Source: Pseudomonas sp. GM79 (lineage in GTDB: Bacteria; Pseudomonadota; Gammaproteobacteria; Pseudomonadales; Pseudomonadaceae). From it: 45,755 nt of DNA. The stretch is from the NCBI RefSeq assembly GCF_000282495.1, contig NZ_AKJE01000020.1:1-45755 (forward strand), given 5' to 3'. The notes beneath the pieces were generated by a model. The model did not search any database. It was not told the origin of the DNA and saw only the letters and a list, made by a program, of their open reading frames with translations. The translations under genes were made by a program, and so were the position numbers. Shown in pieces: positions 34,247-41,922 of this stretch. Position 1 is the stretch's first letter. The number at the start of each line of letters is the position of its first letter.

Positions 34247-35983
34247 ATGTCTGATAAGAAACCCACCCTGCGCTCCGCCCAATGGTTTGGCACCGCCGAC
34301 AAGAACGGCTTCATGTACCGCAGCTGGATGAAGAATCAGGGCATCGCCGACCACCAGTTCCACGGCAAGCCGATCATCGGCATCTGCAACACCTGGTCGG
34401 AACTGACCCCGTGCAACGCGCATTTCCGCCAGATCGCCGAGCACGTCAAACGCGGGGTGATCGAAGCCGGCGGCTTTCCAGTGGAATTCCCGGTGTTCTC
34501 CAACGGCGAATCGAACCTGCGCCCCACCGCCATGCTCACCCGCAACCTGGCGAGCATGGACGTCGAGGAAGCGATTCGCGGTAACCCGATCGATGGCGTG
34601 GTGCTGCTCACCGGCTGCGACAAAACCACCCCGGCATTGCTGATGGGCGCGGCCAGTTGCGACGTGCCGGCGATCGTAGTCACCGGTGGGCCGATGCTCA
34701 ACGGCAAGCACAAGGGCCAGGACATTGGCTCGGGCACGGTGGTCTGGCAGCTCAGCGAACAGGTCAAGGCGGGCACCATCACCCTCGATGATTTCCTCGC
34801 GGCCGAGGGCGGCATGTCACGCTCGGCCGGCACCTGCAACACCATGGGCACGGCCTCGACCATGGCCTGCATGGCCGAAGCACTCGGCACCTCCCTGCCC
34901 CACAACGCGGCGATTCCGGCGGTCGATGCACGCCGTTATGTGTTGGCGCACATGTCGGGCATGCGCGCGGTGGAGATGGTTCGAGAAGACTTGAAACTGT
35001 CGAAGATCCTCACCAAGGAAGCCTTCGAAAACGCCATCCGGGTGAACGCCGCCATCGGCGGTTCGACCAACGCGGTGATCCACTTGAAAGCCATCGCCGG
35101 GCGCATCGGTGTCGAGCTGGACCTGGATGACTGGACCCGCATCGGTCGCGGCATGCCGACCATTGTCGACCTGCAACCGTCCGGGCGCTTCCTGATGGAA
35201 GAGTTCTACTACGCCGGCGGTTTGCCCGCAGTGCTGCGCCGCCTTGGCGAAGCCAACCTGATTCCGAATCCGAATGCCCTCACCGTCAACGGCAAAACCA
35301 TCGGCGAGAACACCAAGGACGCGCCGATCTACGGCCAGGACGAAGTGATCCGCACCCTCGACAACCCGATCCGCGCCGACGGCGGCATCTGCGTGTTGCG
35401 CGGCAATCTGGCCCCGCTGGGCGCGGTGCTCAAGCCATCCGCCGCGAGCGCCGAATTGATGCAACATCGCGGGCGTGCGGTGGTGTTCGAGAACTTCGAC
35501 ATGTACAAGGCACGGATCAACGACCCAGAACTGGACGTGGATGCCAACTCGATTCTGGTGATGAAGAACTGCGGACCGAAGGGTTATCCGGGCATGGCCG
35601 AAGTCGGCAACATGGGATTACCGGCCAAGCTGCTGGCCCAAGGCGTGACCGACATGGTGCGGATTTCCGACGCACGCATGAGCGGTACCGCGTATGGCAC
35701 GGTGGTCTTGCATGTGGCACCGGAAGCCGCAGCGGGTGGACCTTTGGCGACAGTGAAGGAAGGCGACTGGATCGAGCTTGATTGCGCCAACGGGCGTTTG
35801 CACCTGGACATTCCGGATGCGGAGCTGGCGGCGCGCATGGCGGATCTGCAACCACCGCAACAGTTGATCGTGGGCGGTTATCGTCAGCTGTACATCGACC
35901 ATGTGCTGCAGGCGGATCAGGGTTGCGACTTTGACTTCCTCGTCGGCTGCCGCGGAGCCGAGGTGCCGCGTCACTCTCACTGA
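34247..35983 (+). CDS. IlvD/Edd-family aldonate dehydratase (L-arabinonate dehydratase-like)
   Basis: The 578-residue protein is of the sugar-acid branch of the IlvD/Edd family. Iron-sulfur ligand cysteines are C56 (SELTPCNAHF), C124 (TGCDKTTPALLM, with the metal-site K126) and C197 (RSAGTCNTMGTAS). The catalytic serine lies in SDARMSGTAYG (S479). The opening LRSAQWFGTADKNGFMYRSW matches pentonate dehydratases, which convert an aldonate to its 2-keto-3-deoxy acid. Substrates such as L-arabinonate, D-fuconate, D-galactonate or D-xylonate are possible. The gene is divergent from the transporter and is followed by the GntR regulator. Confidence 0.9.
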   Translation: MSDKKPTLRSAQWFGTADKNGFMYRSWMKNQGIADHQFHGKPIIGICNTWSELTPCNAHFRQIAEHVKRGVIEAGGFPVEFPVFSNGESNLRPTAMLTRNLASMDVEEAIRGNPIDGVVLLTGCDKTTPALLMGAASCDVPAIVVTGGPMLNGKHKGQDIGSGTVVWQLSEQVKAGTITLDDFLAAEGGMSRSAGTCNTMGTASTMACMAEALGTSLPHNAAIPAVDARRYVLAHMSGMRAVEMVREDLKLSKILTKEAFENAIRVNAAIGGSTNAVIHLKAIAGRIGVELDLDDWTRIGRGMPTIVDLQPSGRFLMEEFYYAGGLPAVLRRLGEANLIPNPNALTVNGKTIGENTKDAPIYGQDEVIRTLDNPIRADGGICVLRGNLAPLGAVLKPSAASAELMQHRGRAVVFENFDMYKARINDPELDVDANSILVMKNCGPKGYPGMAEVGNMGLPAKLLAQGVTDMVRISDARMSGTAYGTVVLHVAPEAAAGGPLATVKEGDWIELDCANGRLHLDIPDAELAARMADLQPPQQLIVGGYRQLYIDHVLQADQGCDFDFLVGCRGAEVPRHSH

Positions 35984-35998
35984 CACCATCCAGCTAAT

Positions 35999-36087
35999 GT
36001 GGGAGCGGGCTTGCTCGCGAAGAGGCCATCACATTCAACATTGATGTTGACTGACAGTCCGCCTTCGCGAGCAAGCCCGCTCCCACA
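35999..36087. repeat. REP doublet (REPIN)
   Basis: TGTGGGAGCGGGCTTGCTCG and inverted copy ending AAGCCCGCTCCCACA. It begins 15 bp after the dehydratase stop and ends about 100 bp before the GntR regulator start, so it separates the two genes of the same strand. Confidence 0.9.
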
Positions 36088-36191
36088 TTTAATCCCCATC
36101 TACTTCAGGACTGTGCTTGCTCTGGCGACCGTCCTCGCCGCGCCTGCTATCATGCGCGGCACCCCATTTGCACAGGATCGCGCCGTTCCCC

Positions 36192-36908
36192 ATGGATTAC
36201 CGCAAACCCTCCGACCGCAAAAGCATGCACTCGCGCATCGTCCAGGAATTGGGCATGCAGATCGTCTCGGGACGGTTCAAGCCGGACGACAAACTGCCCG
36301 CCGAAGCCCTGCTGTGCGAGGAATACGCGGTCAGCCGACCGGTGCTGCGCGAAGCCACTCGCGTATTGGTGGCCAAGGGCCTGGTGTATTCCCGTCCGCG
36401 GGTCGGCACGGTGGTCAAGCCGCGCAAGGAATGGCACATGCTCGACCCGGACGTGCTGCACTGGCTGATGCAAAGCAGTCCGCAAAATGAATTCTTTGAT
36501 CTGCTGACCAGCGTGCGCAGCATCATTGAGCCGGCCGCCGCCGCGTTGGCCGCGCAGTTCGCCACCGACGAAGACATCGCCTCCATCGGTGAAGCCTACC
36601 AACGCATGGAAGCGGCACCGACGCCTGAAGCCTTGCTGCAACCGGACCTGGATTTCCACAGCCGGATCGCCGACGCAACCCATAACGACTTACTGGCGAA
36701 CCTGTGCAACATGCTGTCGGTAGCGATTGCCGAAGCCTTGAAGCATTCCAACCAACGGCCGAATCTGCATGAACTGGCGCTGCCACGGCACAAGGCGATC
36801 CTGACCGCTATCGAAAACCGTGACGCCCTCGGTGCCCGGCATGCAACGCTGGTGCAACTGGATGATGCGCGCAGTGCGCTAAGCACGGTACTCGGTCAAG
36901 TCTTGTAA
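36192..36908 (+). CDS. GntR-family regulator, FadR/FCD subfamily
   Basis: The 238-residue protein has a winged HTH in residues 12-75 (SRIVQELGMQIVSGRFKPDD, LPAEALLCEEYAVSRPVLRE, YSRPRVGTVVKPR). A helical FCD ligand domain follows, with the metal-type residues in DLDFHSRIADATHN, a second helix NMLSVAIAEALKHS, and LPRHKAILTAIENRDALGARH. FCD regulators typically respond to carboxylic or sugar acids, and adjacency to the aldonate module makes it the likely regulator. The ATG at 36192 was preferred; upstream in-frame residues look non-coding. The RBS is weak. A TATCAT box lies near 36148. Confidence 0.9.
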   Translation: MDYRKPSDRKSMHSRIVQELGMQIVSGRFKPDDKLPAEALLCEEYAVSRPVLREATRVLVAKGLVYSRPRVGTVVKPRKEWHMLDPDVLHWLMQSSPQNEFFDLLTSVRSIIEPAAAALAAQFATDEDIASIGEAYQRMEAAPTPEALLQPDLDFHSRIADATHNDLLANLCNMLSVAIAEALKHSNQRPNLHELALPRHKAILTAIENRDALGARHATLVQLDDARSALSTVLGQVL

Positions 36909-36963
36909 CCACACGCCATAACCCATTGCGCACAGGCGGTGACAGAATGAGATTTCCTGCTCA

Positions 36964-36981
36964 GGGCCGATGATCCGGCCC
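36964..36981. other. Short GC hairpin between the regulator and the giant gene
   Basis: GGGCCG-ATGATC-CGGCCC is a perfect 6-bp stem with 6-base loop, 55 bp after the regulator stop. There is no T run, so it would be a weak terminator at best. It is the only structure I see between these two genes. Confidence 0.35.
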
Positions 36982-37034
36982 AGAGGCACGGACGCTATGA
37001 CAGCGCCGACCTATAACACGAAAAGGATTTCGTC

Positions 37035-40000
37035 ATGCTCACCCCTGTTGCACCGGTATCTCCTCCATTCAGCCAATTGCCCGCCCGGGCGGTTCAGCAG
37101 CGATTCGCCAGTCGACCGACACTGCTTTCTGTGATTATCAATGCATTACGCGACAGGTTGCTGGAGCATTACCCCACACTGGATTTCGATCCGATAAAGA
37201 TCAAGCTGGCCAGCCCCGCTGTCGGTGGCCATTGGGATCTGAAGCCGTTGAGCCAAGTGGTTCTCGACCATCTGGTCAACCCGCAGATGCTGGACTTCAC
37301 CCCACAGGACTCAAGGGCGTTTTTCCTCACGCAAGTACCACCCAAACGCCTGGACACCGCAGCCAAGCCTCACGTGGACATGCAAATCATTGCCAGCATC
37401 ATTGCCGAGCTGCCATCGACGCTTTACCTCGATTATCAGCAGGCATTGGCTGACTACTGGAGCCTGACCGACGACAGCGGCATCAGCCTCTGGCAATGGT
37501 TCAGCAAGTTCCTCCATGACCAGTTGAAAGCCGCAGCCTTATACGCCTCGAATCTGAGTGACGAACAGCGAGACATGGTGCGGCAGGTCACGGACTGGCC
37601 CGACAGAGTCGAGCGCTCGCCCAAGACCAGCAAAACCGTTTACGCCTGCTTTCTGGAAACGACACTCGGCAAAGACGATAGCGAAATACTTCTGCTCGGG
37701 CCTGAAATTCTGCTGATGCGTGAAAAACAAGTATTGCTGTGCAGCGTTGACGGCCGCGTCCAACCTTTCGATTCCCTGGCTGACTTCGGCAGCGCCTGGG
37801 GAAAGAAGATGCAAAGCGAGTTTTTGATCGACCGTCTCACCTGGAAACGCTATGAGCCCAATGGCGATCTGTTCGAGCTCCAGGCGGGTCTGATCTTTGA
37901 TCGGCAGCTCAAAGACCTGGCCACATTGCCCTTTTCCGGCGCCACGAGCGAGAAAGACCTGGCGCAACGCCTGGACACCCTCACAGACCCGACAACGTTA
38001 TTCATCCGACAATCGACAGCGCAACCAGCGATGCTGGCACAGCTACACTCGCAATTGCCCGATTGGCTGAAACAGGCTTCGGTCACTGATCGCTTCGCCT
38101 ATCGACAGCACCTGCTCGACCTCGCAAACGTCACCGCTCAAAGCCATGGACAGTCATTTAATGAAGGCATCGAAGATATCCGAAGCTTCAGCCGCGAGGC
38201 ACTACGAGCGCAGATAAAGCAGGATCACGACGTCGACTACAACCCCGACGATCTGGTGCTGGACTTCGCCGTCGCTGCTGGCTATCCGGGAGGTGCCGGT
38301 TTTATCGAACATGTGCGCATGTCCCTGACTGATCTGGCCCTGAAGAATCTCGCCGGCAAGCCCCGTGGCCGCCTGCGGGTTTTGCGCAAGGACGGACAGA
38401 CTCCCGAAGACTGGTTGAACGAGGACTATATACTCGGCAGCAAAGGCCTTATCCAGCGCGTCGATATCGGTACGGTCTATCCGCAAAGGATCAAGACATT
38501 ATTACTATCGGACACCGTGGATGCCCGGCGCCGAGAAGCCCTGTTTACCCGCGAACTGCGAGTCCAGCTACCGATGCGCGCGCTGGAGTACAAGGTCAGA
38601 AAACAATGTGGCTTGACCGACAAGGGTTATCGCTACGTCAAGGCGCTGATGGGGGAGACACCTTCTGAGCGCAAAGTCGACGAACAGGACATCGTCATCC
38701 GCCCGCTGGCGTTTCACAGAAAGTCCGGTGCCAAACCCGATACGGTGGACAATATGTTCCTGATCGAACCCCTTGATCCGAACGTTGGCCCACATCTTCT
38801 TTATCGTCCGTTGTACCCCGAAGCCCTGCTGGAGTACCCGTCGCGCCAGGCCGTCCTCGCGGCCATTGCCGAATCCGGCGCATTGCAAGCCAGCGTGCTT
38901 ACATGGATGGAGGACAATGTACGAGACATTTACGACAATGACGGGTTCAAGGAACCGCACATTGTTCGCTTTCACTTGGGTGACGAATTCGAACGCCCAC
39001 GAAAACCTGCCCCCACAACCTTGGCCAGCAATGATGGTGCAGAAGCATTGCACCAGTCACTACGCGACGGTCGATTGCTCAACTACCTGTTCACCAGCAC
39101 CGCTCGCACCTTGGTCGATCTGGCCGAGCGTGAATCGGTGTCCAACAGTGAAAGCCGTTGGGCCGTACTCATGGAGGGCGCATGGTTACTCTTCAATACG
39201 CTGCTGCTACCGCTGACGCGAGGGCCGCTGATGCTTGCCGGATGGATGATGGTACTGATCACCAGCCTCAAACAGGACCTGCCCGCCCTCGACAGCGACG
39301 ATCCGAAAGCCAAAGAGTTAGCGCTGATTGATCTGCTACTCAATACCGCGATGGTGCTGTTGCACCTGGGAGCCAGCTCGGAAAACGCCCATCAGCCATT
39401 GCCATCGAAAACCCCTGAAAAAACCGCCCCGCGCCTGAATCCCTGGCGCAGACTGGCAAATCACGCAGAACCGATGCCTGCAGCCCTCGTTCATCAAGGT
39501 TCGCCGGGCATCCCACAGGAACCGGTAGGTGGCAGCCATACGGTGCTGGATTTCACCAGCTCCATTGCCACCTCTAAAGCGGCCGACAAGCTGCTCAATG
39601 CCTTGTTGGACTTTCACGTGCCATGGCCGCAGAAGTTGCCACCGGCCGAGAAAAACGGGTCTCTGAAGGGACTTTTCCGGATCGACGATACCTGGCACGC
39701 CAGCATTGGCGGACTTTTTTTCCAGGTCAGCGTCGTGCCGGGCTTCGCAGAGGTCTACCTGGTAGATCCGGCCCATTCCGATCGCCCCGGTTTCAAACTC
39801 GCCAGCGACGGCAAGGGGAACTGGCGACTGGATCGGGGATTGAAGCTTGAAGGCGGCATGAGGGGGCGACTCCAGGCGGTGCGCGATGAAAACCGGCTCC
39901 GGCTACATGAACTGACCACTAATAAGGATCGCCTGAAGCAGGCCCTCGCGCCATTGGTACTCTCTCAATCAGAGGCGAGGAGATCATTGTTTTCCGCGAG

Positions 40001-41843
40001 GGAAATGCTCGACGCACAAAAGAAAAAGCTCAGGATCGTATGGGAGTTGCTCGGCAAGGCTACACCAGAGCAGAAGGTCCAGCTGACCTCGCGTCATAGC
40101 CAGGAAGTGCTCAAGACAGCAGAGGCCGCCGCTATACATGACAGAGAGCTCAATATTTACAAGGAGCGCATTGACACGTTGAACGCCGAGATGCCGAAGT
40201 TGACCGACGCGTACAACGCCTTGATCGAAGTCGACAGAACCAGGCCTTACGAGAGCGAACGTGATAATGGGCTTTTACTCATCTGGGACGCTCTGGATAT
40301 CGTTCATGAGCAAATAAAGCTGTTGGGGCGCGATCTCCTTCAGACCAGGAACGGGGAATACCTCAGTGAACTCGTCGCCCGTTTTCCTGAAGAATTGGGT
40401 CAGGAAATAACGACAGCCTATTTCGAATTTGTCGACAACCGGCGGACAGAAATCGAGATAACCAACAGGCTCATCGAGTCCGCCAAAACACTTGAAACGA
40501 CTCAGGAACAGGCGGGTGAAAAACTGCGCAGTCGAAAAATAGTGAAGCACTTGTTCAATGCCGAAAACTACCTCCCCACTTCAATCAAGCTACACCAATT
40601 GCTGTCGCTTAAAGAACTGGTTCTGGAACGCAGTTGCAGCTCCAGAGACCCGGCAGAATATCCCTTTGTAATGCGACTCGTCGGCTCTTCAATGGACAGC
40701 ACAGTGCTGTCCCACATGGAGATCTGCAGCAGCTCCGGCTACGCAACCGTCGAGCAGATAGCCGTCCTTGAAAACATCCTCAAGCACTACGAGGAAATCG
40801 ACAATGCTGTCCGTTCGTTGAATGAAATGGCATCTGGCTTTGTGCGCACTGAATATCAAACACCGTTTCTGAAGCAACTCAATGAAGCGCACGTCAGCGC
40901 CGAAGAGCAACTGGCGGCACTGATTCGAGAAAACGAAGGGGTCGCGCCCCAGTCCGCACATATCAAACCGATCAGGGCCAAGCCGTCCACCAAAAGGGTA
41001 TTCAAGTCCCGCAACAAAGGCACCCTGATCGGCGACATCAGACCCTCTCGGGAAAACAACCAAGGTAGTTTCATCGATGTTCAAGATCCGATTACCGAAC
41101 AGAAGATTGCCAGCTACATGGAACACCCCGAGGAAGGTGTCTGGGTTGAAGTCGTGCAGGGCACGCCCACTCAACCGACATTGCCGCCAGGGTCGCGACC
41201 TTTATCGGCAATAAAAAAGGAAATGCATGCGTTGATTGGCCAACGGGCGGGTATCGAAAACTCGATACGCTTCCAACAGAAAAAGCTACAGGATCCTGGT
41301 CGGCTCGAAAGCCTCAACCCCTTGGACTGGAATGACATGCTGGTCCAGTACGCCGAAAAGCTCAACGCCTTGGCCCATGAAATTGATAACACCCATCCTG
41401 CTGCGCCGCAGGCCCCCCAACTGAGTGAAACCCTTCGTAACGAGGCACTCGAAGCAACTCGCCAGGCACGTCTGTATTGCAGCGAGGGCTACAAAAAACA
41501 GCTGCCCAAGGCAGAAAACATCCACTACTTATGGAAGAACGGTTTCGTTGACATCAATCTGGTGGGGCGTTTGATACAGACGGCTGCCGGAGACTATCTC
41601 ACCGAATATGCGGTACGCGAAAAGAACACATTTAACGTTTTATGGTATGCGCACTTTCATTACGCCAGCCTTGATATGCCTCGACCGGACTACAGCATTG
41701 GCCATTTAAAACTACCGGAGCAGCGCTTTCTGACACGCAAGGATCTTATCCGGCAAGCTGCTGCCGACAACCGTGCCGTGGCCAATCTGGAGAAATCGCT
41801 GATCAAACCGCCACTGGATGAAACACTGTTCTTAAAACTCTGA
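37035..41843 (+). CDS. Giant DUF6543 (dermonecrotic toxin-like) protein, 1602 aa
   Basis: The ATG at 37035 has AAAAGGATTTCGTC upstream. From memory, the first 650 residues or so resemble the DUF6543/dermonecrotic-toxin-like region of large Pseudomonas proteins (LSVIINALRDRLLEHYPTLD, then LYRPLYPEALLEYPSRQAVL). Two hydrophobic segments follow at about 709-746 (ending MLAGWMMVLITSL) and 761-780 (LIDLLLNTAMVLLHLG). A charged helical region, probably coiled coil, lies at about 955-1062. The C-terminal block from about 1467 contains LWYAHFHY at 1536-1543 and IGHLKLPEQRFLTRKDLIRQ. No signal peptide, leucine-rich repeat or catalytic motif is evident. The DNA is more AT-rich than its neighbours and uses rare AGA, AGG and ATA codons. 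No immunity or secretion gene is adjacent. Toxin function is inference. Confidence 0.85.
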   Translation: MLTPVAPVSPPFSQLPARAVQQRFASRPTLLSVIINALRDRLLEHYPTLDFDPIKIKLASPAVGGHWDLKPLSQVVLDHLVNPQMLDFTPQDSRAFFLTQVPPKRLDTAAKPHVDMQIIASIIAELPSTLYLDYQQALADYWSLTDDSGISLWQWFSKFLHDQLKAAALYASNLSDEQRDMVRQVTDWPDRVERSPKTSKTVYACFLETTLGKDDSEILLLGPEILLMREKQVLLCSVDGRVQPFDSLADFGSAWGKKMQSEFLIDRLTWKRYEPNGDLFELQAGLIFDRQLKDLATLPFSGATSEKDLAQRLDTLTDPTTLFIRQSTAQPAMLAQLHSQLPDWLKQASVTDRFAYRQHLLDLANVTAQSHGQSFNEGIEDIRSFSREALRAQIKQDHDVDYNPDDLVLDFAVAAGYPGGAGFIEHVRMSLTDLALKNLAGKPRGRLRVLRKDGQTPEDWLNEDYILGSKGLIQRVDIGTVYPQRIKTLLLSDTVDARRREALFTRELRVQLPMRALEYKVRKQCGLTDKGYRYVKALMGETPSERKVDEQDIVIRPLAFHRKSGAKPDTVDNMFLIEPLDPNVGPHLLYRPLYPEALLEYPSRQAVLAAIAESGALQASVLTWMEDNVRDIYDNDGFKEPHIVRFHLGDEFERPRKPAPTTLASNDGAEALHQSLRDGRLLNYLFTSTARTLVDLAERESVSNSESRWAVLMEGAWLLFNTLLLPLTRGPLMLAGWMMVLITSLKQDLPALDSDDPKAKELALIDLLLNTAMVLLHLGASSENAHQPLPSKTPEKTAPRLNPWRRLANHAEPMPAALVHQGSPGIPQEPVGGSHTVLDFTSSIATSKAADKLLNALLDFHVPWPQKLPPAEKNGSLKGLFRIDDTWHASIGGLFFQVSVVPGFAEVYLVDPAHSDRPGFKLASDGKGNWRLDRGLKLEGGMRGRLQAVRDENRLRLHELTTNKDRLKQALAPLVLSQSEARRSLFSAREMLDAQKKKLRIVWELLGKATPEQKVQLTSRHSQEVLKTAEAAAIHDRELNIYKERIDTLNAEMPKLTDAYNALIEVDRTRPYESERDNGLLLIWDALDIVHEQIKLLGRDLLQTRNGEYLSELVARFPEELGQEITTAYFEFVDNRRTEIEITNRLIESAKTLETTQEQAGEKLRSRKIVKHLFNAENYLPTSIKLHQLLSLKELVLERSCSSRDPAEYPFVMRLVGSSMDSTVLSHMEICSSSGYATVEQIAVLENILKHYEEIDNAVRSLNEMASGFVRTEYQTPFLKQLNEAHVSAEEQLAALIRENEGVAPQSAHIKPIRAKPSTKRVFKSRNKGTLIGDIRPSRENNQGSFIDVQDPITEQKIASYMEHPEEGVWVEVVQGTPTQPTLPPGSRPLSAIKKEMHALIGQRAGIENSIRFQQKKLQDPGRLESLNPLDWNDMLVQYAEKLNALAHEIDNTHPAAPQAPQLSETLRNEALEATRQARLYCSEGYKKQLPKAENIHYLWKNGFVDINLVGRLIQTAAGDYLTEYAVREKNTFNVLWYAHFHYASLDMPRPDYSIGHLKLPEQRFLTRKDLIRQAAADNRAVANLEKSLIKPPLDETLFLKL

Positions 41844-41873
41844 ATCAAGTTTCCAGCCCTGAACAACACGCGA

Positions 41874-41908
41874 TAAAAAAAGCCGCAACCCATGATTGCG
41901 GCTTTTCT
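41874..41908. terminator. Bidirectional rho-independent terminator
   Basis: AAAAGCCGCAA-CCCATGA-TTGCGGCTTTT is a perfect stem, with an A run on the left and TTTTCTGTTT on the right. It lies 30 bp after the stop of the giant gene and 15 bp before the 3' end of the convergent RND gene, serving both. Confidence 0.9.
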
Positions 41909-41922
41909 GTTTCAGCCAGGGA

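Noticed and set aside
36909..37034. Promoter for the giant gene at CTATAAC near 37011
   Set aside because: The TATAAC box would place the transcription start at or past the ribosome-binding site and has no -35 partner.
37035..41843. Assignment as a NEL-type ubiquitin ligase effector
   Set aside because: No leucine-rich repeats and no NEL-type catalytic Cys motif could be seen in the C-terminal half.
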